Virus record (IMG/VR): IMGVR_UViG_3300027906_000048
Coordinates: 1-41,640 of that record
Reading direction: 5' to 3' (one strand)
Length of the DNA stretch: 41,640 bases
DNA from: a virus
Part shown: piece after piece, positions 1 to 7,800 of the stretch
Layout: the number at the start of each line of letters is the position of its first letter
How positions within the stretch are numbered: the first letter of the stretch is position 1
Translations under genes and position numbers: made by a program
The notes under the pieces: generated by a model
Told to the model about the DNA's origin: nothing
The model's input: only the letters and a program-made list of their open reading frames with translations
Database searches by the model: none

Positions 1-360
1 TTGTGCAGTTGGAGGAGGAGGTCCACCGTTACCATTAACAGCGTTACCATTCTTATCCATCTTCATAGTACCGTCACCCTTTTTAGATGCGGTCTGAATT
101 CCGAAGCTAGCTAAAACTCCAGTAAAAACTGAAGCTATAAAAGTTGGATCAATTTTCTGTTGTTCCAGTCCTGGAACTGTCACATAGTTAAGAGTCAGTA
201 TACCTCCACTCCAGACCAACACGCCAATTCTGACCATCGTTGAGATGATCGCAGCCTGTTCTTCAGCATCAGGTAGTATAGCATCTTTTGCTTTTGCAAG
301 CAAGCCCTTCTTTTCTTCTTTGGGTTCTTCTACCACTTCATCTTTAACTGTTTCTGGCAT
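1..360 (-). CDS. Partial small membrane protein, possible holin
   Basis: I read this frame directly; it starts with ATG at 360 and is still open after 120 codons at the window edge, so the C-terminus is missing. It begins with an acidic/lysine-rich, probably helical stretch (about residues 1-35, with KEEKKGLLAKAKDAILPDAE). Two hydrophobic segments follow, at about residues 38-62 and 72-90, separated by a short polar link (PGLEQQKIDP). The visible end is hydrophilic, with a Gly/Asn-rich stretch and PPPP. It begins 21 nt after the cupin gene and has a late-promoter-like octamer in front. Two helices, small size and late expression fit a holin, but I recognise no holin family. A virion or assembly membrane protein is equally possible. 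The gene is real with good confidence; the function is not established. Confidence 0.7.
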   Translation of the reverse strand, partial: MPETVKDEVVEEPKEEKKGLLAKAKDAILPDAEEQAAIISTMVRIGVLVWSGGILTLNYVTVPGLEQQKIDPTFIASVFTGVLASFGIQTASKKGDGTMKMDKNGNAVNGNGGPPPPTAQ

Positions 361-381
361 TGATATAAAAGTAACTAGCTC

Positions 382-864
382 TTATTTATCCCAAGCAAAA
401 CTTAAAGTGACCCTTGGTTCTATAACTATAGGATCATGATATACACCAGCAGGAATAAACATACCATCTCCAGGTGCTAAAGTATATTCGTCACCTTCTA
501 TATCATAGGTAGTGCTACCAATGGATTGAACCAATAAGACATCTATATCATCATTATGTTTTCCATAGGTAGGAGATGAAAAACCTAATGAGGTATAAAC
601 ATGCAAATTTCTTATACCTTCTTTCTTTTCAACCTTATTGAATACCTCTCCTATAGTATTAGGATAGTAATCATTCATCAATACAAATGTAGGAGCAGGA
701 GATCTCATTAAAGATTCTGCCATATTTAATATTTTAAATGACCCATCTTCAAAATCCTCAGAGAGCTTTGATATTACATCACCCCATTCAACATTACAAT
801 CTGTAAACTGTTGAGGTAAATATTCAAATTCTGTTCGGTGAGGGCAACATAATTTATTTGGCAT
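382..864 (-). CDS. Cupin / JmjC-like 2OG-Fe(II) family protein
   Basis: 160 aa. The C-terminal half looks like one cupin barrel. H103-x-D105 (in GKHNDDIDVLLVQ) is followed by IEGDEYTLAPGDGMFIPAGVYHDP, giving H143. This HxD...H arrangement is the iron-binding facial triad of cupin_8/JmjC-type 2-oxoglutarate oxygenases. The PGDGMFIPAG strand-turn is typical of cupins, and R151 could contact the co-substrate. The N-terminal ~90 residues are less recognisable. The start at 864 has AAAGGA about 9 nt upstream and overlaps the end of gp16 by 11 nt, so it is co-translated with the packaging/tail genes. A hydroxylase acting on a protein would fit the family, but the substrate is unknown. It could also be a structural cupin without catalysis. 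Confidence 0.7.
   Translation of the reverse strand: MPNKLCCPHRTEFEYLPQQFTDCNVEWGDVISKLSEDFEDGSFKILNMAESLMRSPAPTFVLMNDYYPNTIGEVFNKVEKKEGIRNLHVYTSLGFSSPTYGKHNDDIDVLLVQSIGSTTYDIEGDEYTLAPGDGMFIPAGVYHDPIVIEPRVTLSFAWDK
383..390 (-). promoter_or_regulatory. Late-promoter-like octamer GATAAATA
   Basis: The minus strand reads GATAAATA here, one base from the T4 late promoter core TATAAATA. It overlaps the stop codon of the cupin gene and lies 22 nt before the ATG at 360. The same octamer recurs upstream of the 111-aa gene (12658-12665). A transcription start 10-12 nt downstream would leave a very short leader, so the call is tentative. Confidence 0.45.
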
Positions 865-1270
865 CCATAAATCCTTTTTTAATCATCTTCTGCAATTCTG
901 CAGTGCTACCAGTAAATATAGCATTGTTCGTTACACTAGTTGGACCTTTCTTAGTCTCATCAATCTCCTTAACTTTTTTCTGGAGATCCATAAGTTTATC
1001 TGCAATATCAGCAGTTGATTTTAAGACCTGTCCTGCAACTTCAAACGCTCTAGGTGAACCAGATTCACCAGCAACCTCCATAATACCATTAAGAGTCTCT
1101 TGACCCTTTTCTATTAAGGAATATAACTGAGCACGAGAATATTCATAGTCTTTATCTACTTCAAGACTATGATCTTTTTTAACTGCAGGAGCTTCTTTAT
1201 GTGCATTAAACTTTTGAACATAGGTATGTTCAGAAGTAGTATTTAATGCGTCATCAATTGGAGAAGACAT
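854..1270 (-). CDS. 16: Small terminase subunit, gp16-like
   Basis: 138 aa; T4 gp16 is 164 aa. This subunit of the packaging motor recognises phage DNA and regulates gp17. The clearest match is near the C-terminus: NNAIFTGSTAELQKMI aligns with the T4 gp16 stretch NATVFMGSPTELMDEI. The middle (residues ~45-110, with ESGSPRAFEVAGQVLKSTAD) matches the T4 helical core around NADSPRHMEVFATLM and should form the oligomerising coiled coil. The start at 1270 overlaps the preceding gene by 17 nt and has a purine-rich AGGGGGATCGGAA just upstream. The position after gp15 follows the T4 order 13-14-15-16-17, so gp17 should follow beyond the left edge, after the cupin and membrane genes. Confidence 0.88.
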   Translation of the reverse strand: MSSPIDDALNTTSEHTYVQKFNAHKEAPAVKKDHSLEVDKDYEYSRAQLYSLIEKGQETLNGIMEVAGESGSPRAFEVAGQVLKSTADIADKLMDLQKKVKEIDETKKGPTSVTNNAIFTGSTAELQKMIKKGFMDAK

Positions 1271-1556
1271 TTTCCGATCCCCCTAACCAAGAACCACCAT
1301 TCTTTGTAGCCATGCGATACATTTTTTCATGCATCGTCACAGTCTCTTCAGCAGACTTTTCAAAGTCGGGTGAAGACTCATGACGAGAAGCATAAAGATC
1401 TGCTATCTCTTCTTCAGGTCTTGGGTTGTAAGCATCATCTGCTTCAGAAGAACCATACATATCAAACCTATCATTAGTAGCTATAGGCATATCATCATGT
1501 GGGTGTTTCTGGTGAAACCAGTCATCATAATGAATTTCAGGAAGTGGATCCATCAT
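1254..1556 (-). CDS. Acidic hypothetical protein between gp15 and gp16
   Basis: 100 aa, unrecognised. It is acidic and hydrophilic, rich in Asp, Glu, His and Met, with no hydrophobic segment. The N-terminus (MMDPLPEIHYDDWFHQKHP) and the middle (PRPEEEIADLYASRHES) look partly disordered. The C-terminal part (EETVTMHEKMYRMATKNGG) could be one helix. The first ATG forms an ATGA overlap with the gp15 stop, and the 3' end overlaps gp16 by 17 nt, so the gene is tightly embedded in the tail-completion/packaging operon. A packaging or head-tail joining accessory role is only a guess from position. Confidence 0.75.
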   Translation of the reverse strand: MMDPLPEIHYDDWFHQKHPHDDMPIATNDRFDMYGSSEADDAYNPRPEEEIADLYASRHESSPDFEKSAEETVTMHEKMYRMATKNGGSWLGGSENVFSN

Positions 1557-2365
1557 ACATCCTCTTGTCTAGTTGGACTATATTTCTTGGAATCGCCAAA
1601 CATAGTAGTTGTCTCGCTAAATCCAAAGTCATCTTCAGGTCCAGCAGTGACTGGATCTGGGGTGACAGTATACCTCATCTCACGCTTGGCAGTATCAGTC
1701 TTAGTATCTGCATAGTAATCGACTTGAACTTTCTTGATGAGACCATCTGTGCTATCAGCAACAGGACCAAAGAGGTATGTCTTAGCAGTGAAATTAAAAG
1801 TATACATCAAGACTCTTCTAGTTGAAAAATCTCCCTCATACTCATCACTGAATGATATATTATCTAGTACAATTGGTATATCTCTTTTCTCTCCTATAGA
1901 ATCTACAAGGTCTATTGTAACATTAAATGCTGGTTGAAAGAATGGAAGTATCTGTTCTACAATCTGTAATGCATCATCATTTAACTTAGTCATTACATTA
2001 AGTTCAAACCCTACATTGTATGGTATTGGGAGATATACTTTCTTTACTTTAGTATTGGATGGATCTCTATTATCAACTGCTTTAAAAGTTCTAGTTATAC
2101 TTGATTTTCTACCAGGGTCATATGACATCGATGCCATCTCAAATGACATCCTTGGCAATGTTATTGCAGTTGCTTTTGATAATTCTTCTTGTTGCTCAAG
2201 TTTTGCTAAGAATTTTTGTTTTGGTCCATATATCAATGGAACTTTAGTCTCACTAAGAGTTTCACCAGATCTATCATCATGTCTGATGTGAACATCATTA
2301 AACAATGTACCAAAAGCGATAATTGTTTTTCTTAATATCTCGTGATAAAAATAAGTACCTAACAT
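1553..2365 (-). CDS. 15: Tail sheath stabiliser / proximal tail completion protein gp15
   Basis: 270 aa against 272 in T4. In T4 this protein forms the hexameric ring that caps the tube and sheath and joins the tail to the neck. Aligned blocks include MLGTYFYHEILRKTIIAFGT (T4 MFGYFYNSSFRRYATLMGD) and the near-identical LQIVEQILPFFQPAFN (T4 FQIVEQILPYFQPHFN). Also matching are FSTRRVLMYTFNFTAKTYLF and GLIKKVQVDYYADT (T4 GLIRTTYTDFHANT). The start at 2365 shares its A with the gp14 stop (TAATG) and is preceded by GGAG 7 nt upstream, which fixes the start. The protein is collinear over its whole length with no insertion, unlike gp14. Confidence 0.93.
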   Translation of the reverse strand: MLGTYFYHEILRKTIIAFGTLFNDVHIRHDDRSGETLSETKVPLIYGPKQKFLAKLEQQEELSKATAITLPRMSFEMASMSYDPGRKSSITRTFKAVDNRDPSNTKVKKVYLPIPYNVGFELNVMTKLNDDALQIVEQILPFFQPAFNVTIDLVDSIGEKRDIPIVLDNISFSDEYEGDFSTRRVLMYTFNFTAKTYLFGPVADSTDGLIKKVQVDYYADTKTDTAKREMRYTVTPDPVTAGPEDDFGFSETTTMFGDSKKYSPTRQEDV

Positions 2366-4032
2366 TAAATATCTCCAAAGGGATTAGATTCAGTGAAGTC
2401 TAGAAGCTTATCTGCTTCCGTTTCAAACTCATCATTCATAAAGTATTCATCACCTGCTGCTTGATCACTCAAGTCATCAGTATAAGAGAATACTTGATAT
2501 CTGGCAGACGATGCAGTTCCAGTAATGTATTCACCAGATCTGAAATCACCTGTATTTATGGACACTTCAAGCTGTCTAGTAGTAGCATTCCAACTCTTAA
2601 CATATGCTTCAGCACCAGAAGTGGATCCAACTACCCTTTCATTTATATGATATGTTCCAATACCTGTACTCAATGGAGCACTAATAGAGACCGATGGAGT
2701 CGCTTCATAACCAGCACCAGCATCTGTTAGATATATTCTAAACATGCTAGATCCAGACAGGGTTGCGACAGCAGTTGCTTGAATCTGACCTGCCTTAGCA
2801 CCAACCATAGCACCAGTACCAACAAATGTACCAGGATTAGCAGTTCCAGTTCCTCCGAAGGAAGTACCAATACCAACACTATTAGTACCAATAGATGTAA
2901 CGATACCGCTACCAATCAATGTTACTTGACCAGCACCACTATAGAAATCAATAGTATGACCAATAGCAATATTTGCCATAGTATTGATTCCAGTAATCTC
3001 CATTGTTCCTGCAGTAGCAACACCAGTAAACTGATACTGTTTATCAACAAACTGAGGATGTTGAATAGTGATTAATGGTGGAGAAACATAGTTAGAACCT
3101 GGTTGTTGAATTCTAATAGAAGCAATACCACTATTAGTTAATGTGGAAGTTGCAGCAGCACCTACACCTGGAGTACCAAATCCAATAGTAGGTGGTTCAG
3201 TATATGCAAAACCTGGATTAGTTATTGCAAGATAATCAATAGCAGCAAGATTGCCCTTAGTGGTTATAAATCCAACAACAGCACCAAGAGATGTTGATAC
3301 ACCAGCAGGAGATGCTGACACACTAATAGAAGGTACTGATGTATATCCAGAACCATCATCATTTAGTGTAACCATTCTCATTGCACCTTCTAATGCAAAG
3401 GTGTCTACAGATGCCTTAGCAGTGGATCCTATACCAGCTAAACTAACTGTAGTGATGAATCCTTCTTCACTTAGTCTTTCATCAATACCAGCGACATTTG
3501 TATCGATAATATCGTCTTGAATCTGATATAGCTCACACTGTAATTCGTAAGTATAATTTTTACCTAACTGAAAGAAAGGTGATTCAAATTCTATATGCTT
3601 AATCTCAAATAATCTCTCTCCTAATGGGAACCAGATTAGATCACCCTCTTTGGGTCTAGTTCCAAAATCTAGATCACCATCCAATGCACCACCTAAGTTT
3701 GTACTGTTGAATTGAAATGGTGCAATAAAATCCTCGAATCTTTCTCTTGATATTGTTAAGGTAATCTCATTCTGTAAGTTGATGCCAAACTTTGTCATCA
3801 CATCACTACCCTTAGCATACCCCTCATAGTTGTTTAGGTATGCTTCGATAAGATAGTTATCATTAAATTTTGAAGATTGTACCTCACCTAAAATATCATC
3901 AGTAGCAATCTGTTTCCTTGGTATGTAATATACATCAATACCATGAATAGACAAATGCTCATCTACCAGAGACTGTACTAACCTCTGTTCATCAGGTGAA
4001 CCATGTTGGAAAAAAGGAGATACAGGTGTCAT
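2365..4032 (-). CDS. 14: Neck protein gp14 with inserted beta-repeat domain
   Basis: 555 aa, about twice T4 gp14 (256 aa). In T4, gp13 and gp14 form the neck between portal and tail. The N-terminal ~190 residues (MTPVSPFFQHGSPDEQRL, VYYIPRKQI, ITLTISRERFEDF, RPKEGDLIWFPL, LFEIKHIEFESPFFQLG) look like the conserved neck fold. The C-terminal end (EADKLLDFTESNPFGDI) also looks like a neck-protein terminus. Between them, about residues 215-510, is an insertion. It holds four GxGY/GxxY-type units (GSGYTSVPSISVSAS, PGFAYTEPPTIGFG, PGSNYVSPPLITI, GAGYEATPSVSISA) and a segment around GTASSARYQVFS. The insert is Ser/Thr/Gly-rich and beta-like, of the type seen in the baseplate proteins here. The gene is coupled to gp13 by TAATG. 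Core identity is strong; the role of the insert is unknown. Confidence 0.88.
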   Translation of the reverse strand: MTPVSPFFQHGSPDEQRLVQSLVDEHLSIHGIDVYYIPRKQIATDDILGEVQSSKFNDNYLIEAYLNNYEGYAKGSDVMTKFGINLQNEITLTISRERFEDFIAPFQFNSTNLGGALDGDLDFGTRPKEGDLIWFPLGERLFEIKHIEFESPFFQLGKNYTYELQCELYQIQDDIIDTNVAGIDERLSEEGFITTVSLAGIGSTAKASVDTFALEGAMRMVTLNDDGSGYTSVPSISVSASPAGVSTSLGAVVGFITTKGNLAAIDYLAITNPGFAYTEPPTIGFGTPGVGAAATSTLTNSGIASIRIQQPGSNYVSPPLITIQHPQFVDKQYQFTGVATAGTMEITGINTMANIAIGHTIDFYSGAGQVTLIGSGIVTSIGTNSVGIGTSFGGTGTANPGTFVGTGAMVGAKAGQIQATAVATLSGSSMFRIYLTDAGAGYEATPSVSISAPLSTGIGTYHINERVVGSTSGAEAYVKSWNATTRQLEVSINTGDFRSGEYITGTASSARYQVFSYTDDLSDQAAGDEYFMNDEFETEADKLLDFTESNPFGDI

Positions 4033-4853
4033 TAACCTATCATATCAAGGACTGGAATTTCGTAAGTAGATAGCATTTTTTCTTCTATCTCTCTTATCTC
4101 TAGGTCACCGTCTTCATAGATCTGACGACCATTAAGTTCTATACCACCAGGGAGTTTTACTCCTTGGAATTTAATGAGGTTCTGACCCCACTGTTTTTTA
4201 ATCTTTGCTGTTAGATATCTCTTCAAGAAAGAATCATTATAGACTCCACTATAGTTAGCAGGATCCATGATTCTATAACACTCAATTAATACCCAATGAC
4301 CAACAGTAGTAGAAGCCCAATCAATATCAAAATAAAGTCTATTGTTTCTCTTGTTGTATCTAATTTGAGTAGATGTAGTTAACAAGAAGTTAATATCTTC
4401 TAGATATGTTTTGGTCATAGAATAATTTAGGAGACCATCATAACCCATATTAAACGCAATATCATTTAAGAATAACTGATATTTCAAGTTAAACATACCA
4501 TTACTAAGTCCACTACTATCAAACTGCATAACTCTTTCAATTCCTAATATAGAATCTGGAACTGTTATGTAGTTTTGATTCTCCTCAAATACACCAGATG
4601 CAGTGGTTGTACTAGTAATACCTAAACTATTATCACCACCTCTTGCTCTACCTCTCTTCTTATCTTCTTCAGTAAGTTGATACTTAAGCAATACCTTTTC
4701 TACACCATCAAAATGTCTCTCATAAAAGAATTGTAGAGAGTCATCCATTAGGTCATCAACTTGCTCATCAGCAACATTAATCTCCAAAATTGGAGCACCT
4801 AATTGTCTTAAACAATAATCTTGTAATGTTGCCCTACTATTCGGTTTTGCCAT
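4032..4853 (-). CDS. 13: Neck protein gp13
   Basis: 273 aa; T4 gp13 is 309 aa. It forms the head-proximal neck ring that seals the DNA-filled capsid and accepts the tail. The N-terminus (TLQDYCLRQLGAPILEINVADEQVDDLMDDSLQFF) matches the gp13 pattern of an initial helix followed by a conserved VTDEQ-like segment. Further blocks are NYITVPDSILGIERVMQFD, LFLNDIAFNM, HWVLIECYRIMDPANY and the C-terminal ELNGRQIYEDGDLEIREIEE. The start has GGAGG about 10 nt upstream and is followed immediately by gp14 through a TAATG overlap. Nothing unusual is seen; this appears to be a plain core gene between two highly modular ones. Confidence 0.9.
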   Translation of the reverse strand: MAKPNSRATLQDYCLRQLGAPILEINVADEQVDDLMDDSLQFFYERHFDGVEKVLLKYQLTEEDKKRGRARGGDNSLGITSTTTASGVFEENQNYITVPDSILGIERVMQFDSSGLSNGMFNLKYQLFLNDIAFNMGYDGLLNYSMTKTYLEDINFLLTTSTQIRYNKRNNRLYFDIDWASTTVGHWVLIECYRIMDPANYSGVYNDSFLKRYLTAKIKKQWGQNLIKFQGVKLPGGIELNGRQIYEDGDLEIREIEEKMLSTYEIPVLDMIG

Positions 4854-7800
4854 TAGAAGAATCCTCCATCGATGGAGTCAGTCCATGTTGGGACTCCAGA
4901 AGCGTTTGTGGTCATTACATAGTTAGAAGTAGTTAGGAAGCCAACTGTGCTTGCTGTACTTACCAGTCTTCCATCTGCTTCAAAGTAACCCATACCATTT
5001 GGACCACTGTATCCAATACCAGTGCTTCCACCTTGATCTGAGCGATAGTATAATCCTTGCTTGAATGTAGCATATCCTACGACATGTACATTGTCTTGAA
5101 TAGTAACTTGACCTGCAGCAGAATCAAGAACCAGTTCTCCAGTATTAGTTTCTATTCTAGTAGAAGAGCTACCAGCACCAATCTTAATGTCAGAAACTGT
5201 AGTAACACCAGTAATAACAACTTCGTTGAATGTACTGATTCCTGTTATCTTAATGTTTCTACCATTAACTTCATCATAAACAACATCACCTATAACATTT
5301 AAGTTACCAGCGACAAATATGTCGTCTTGGAATGTTGCTATACCAACGAAGGTTGAGAAACCAGCGAAGGTCATTTCAGTAGCAATACCAGTTTGAATCC
5401 TGGCGTTAGTGATTGCAAAGTCAGTTGCTAAACCAGCAGTGATCTTAGCGTCAAGAATATCTGCATCAACAAGATCAACAGCATTGGCAGTAACTACACC
5501 AGCAGTTGCTGTGATAGAAGAACCAATTGCAACTTCTCCCTTATAAACACCGTTATCCATGAAGGTAACGATACCAAGCATCTCTGAACCAGATGCTCTA
5601 GCAATGAATCTGTCACCACTACCAGATGCTGCACTATCAGCATACATCAACTTAAGTGTCTTATTATCGACAGTTAAGAAGTCACTGTTACCAGTACCAG
5701 TCTGTACACTAAAGTAATCACTTCTTATTTGAAGTCTAGCATATGTTGCATTACCATTTGCATGAGTGAGGATTGTATGACCTCTGTTAGCAAATCCATC
5801 GGTATCAACATGTTCAAAGGTTAGGTCATCATCTGAACCTATTCTGATCTTAACATTATCTGGAAGATCTGTATGACTGTTAATTCCAATAGGAGCATTA
5901 ACTGTTAATGATCCATCACCAACTGTCTGACCAACTGTAAACGCTGTAGCAAGACCTGTAGCGATCCTAGCATCCACCACATCAAGGTTATTGATGTCTG
6001 CACTACTACTTACTGTTACAACGCCTGTAGCATTGATTCTCTCGAATCTAGCAGTATCTAAAACATCAAGTCTATCTCTAGGTGAAGCAGTTCTAATACC
6101 AACCTTCTGGTTGGCATCAACACGCCATGCTTCTGTGTTATCAGTACTAGCAACAATAGTACCATCACTACCACTATCAGTTAGAGCAATAGATGTATCA
6201 CCCTTCTGGAATGCATCCAGTTGAATAGTTGTAGCAGTTAAGATACCTAAGACATTGACATCACCAGTGATGTTAATATCACCAGCACCAGAAGGATCAA
6301 TGTTAATATCACCTGTAGTGGATTCAATGTTATTACCAGAAAGTTGAATATTACCAAATGTACCACTAGTAGGTGTTACCTGACTGCTATTACCAGAAGA
6401 ATCTGAAATAGTTAAGTTGGATAAAGCTTGTAAACTTGTTACCTGTTGTGAGAATGCAACTGTACCATTTTCTTGGTCAACATAGAATGCATCACCAACC
6501 CTAAAGTCTCCTTTCTGGTCGATACTAACAAAGGATACATCACCATTATTTGTTTGGGTAACTTCGTTTGCTTGAATTGCTGTATTAGGATCATTTGTAA
6601 TATCTCCACCAGCACCAACATGATTGAAGTTAAGTGCAAAACACCTTAGTGTTACACCATCACCATCAGCAATAACACCCTTCTGACCGTACTCAACAGC
6701 ACAACCAACAGAACGCATGTCAGCACCAAACTGACTGTAATCTGCTAGGGTTATCTTAGTAGCAGTTCCTACTCCACTGTTAGGTTGAGTAATCCTGATA
6801 TCCTGAGTAACTACTACATCATCAGTAGCAGTTGAGACACCGTTAGTTCCGTTAAAGTCAACTAGTATTGAAGTATTCTTATTACCAGCAGCCTCAGCAC
6901 TATAACCATAAGTATATGCACCATCTGGTATTGCATGAGATCCTTTCTGGACAAATACATCATCGATCCAACCTGTAACTGCGTTAGCAGCACCGTCAAA
7001 ATCAGCACCAATTACAAGAGGTTTCTGTACACCAAGATCAGTAGAATATGATGTTGCTTCAGCTCTCTTAGCACCATTAGAATATGCTATTAATTTTGTA
7101 CCTCTCTTGGCAACAGCGATATGATGCCATGCACCAGTTGTAATACCTGCACTAGCAGCAGACAATGCTGTTGTATGTCCAACACGAACATCGTACTCAT
7201 TACCTCTGAAAGCAATACTTAAACCACTTGTATCAGTTCCTGACTCTCTAAAGTCAACAGCAGTAGCACTAGTTAATCCAGTACTGTTTCTGTAAACCCA
7301 GAAACCAACAGCAAATTCTCCTGTACCAAATCCAAATTGATCATGAGATGCTGCACTAACAGAATCATTAGTACCATCCAACTTAAGTGATGCACTACCA
7401 AATTTCTTAACACTGGTGTCTAATTGAGCATCACCATTGAAGGTAAGAGTCTTAGCAGTTCTTGCTTGAAGTATTTCAAATCCTTTTTGCTTACCAGTTA
7501 CATCAAGATATGTGCCATCATAGTTAGCAACAACAGCAGTACCTAATCCAGTAACACCATCAGTATCATAGTAAGTAATTGTATTACCAATACCAAGTGC
7601 TGATGTTGTAGTAATACCAGTTAATCTTAATCTTGTCTTACCAGCAGATGCAAGACCTACTGTTCCAGATTCACCCTTAATACCTTCAGAAGCGAAGTAT
7701 GTGAAACAGTTAAGGAACTCAACACGAGCACCGTTGGTCATCACTAGACCTGGAGCATTAGGTACAATGAAGGTCGCTTCATTGAATAGCATTGCTGCTT

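Noticed and set aside
245-439. Plus-strand open frame at the left edge
   Set aside because: It is Ser-rich antisense of the membrane protein and the cupin end, both of which have convincing minus-strand features.
2555-2570. ATAAATA-like motif inside gp14
   Set aside because: It lies within coding sequence far from any start codon on the minus strand, so it is probably chance in AT-rich DNA.
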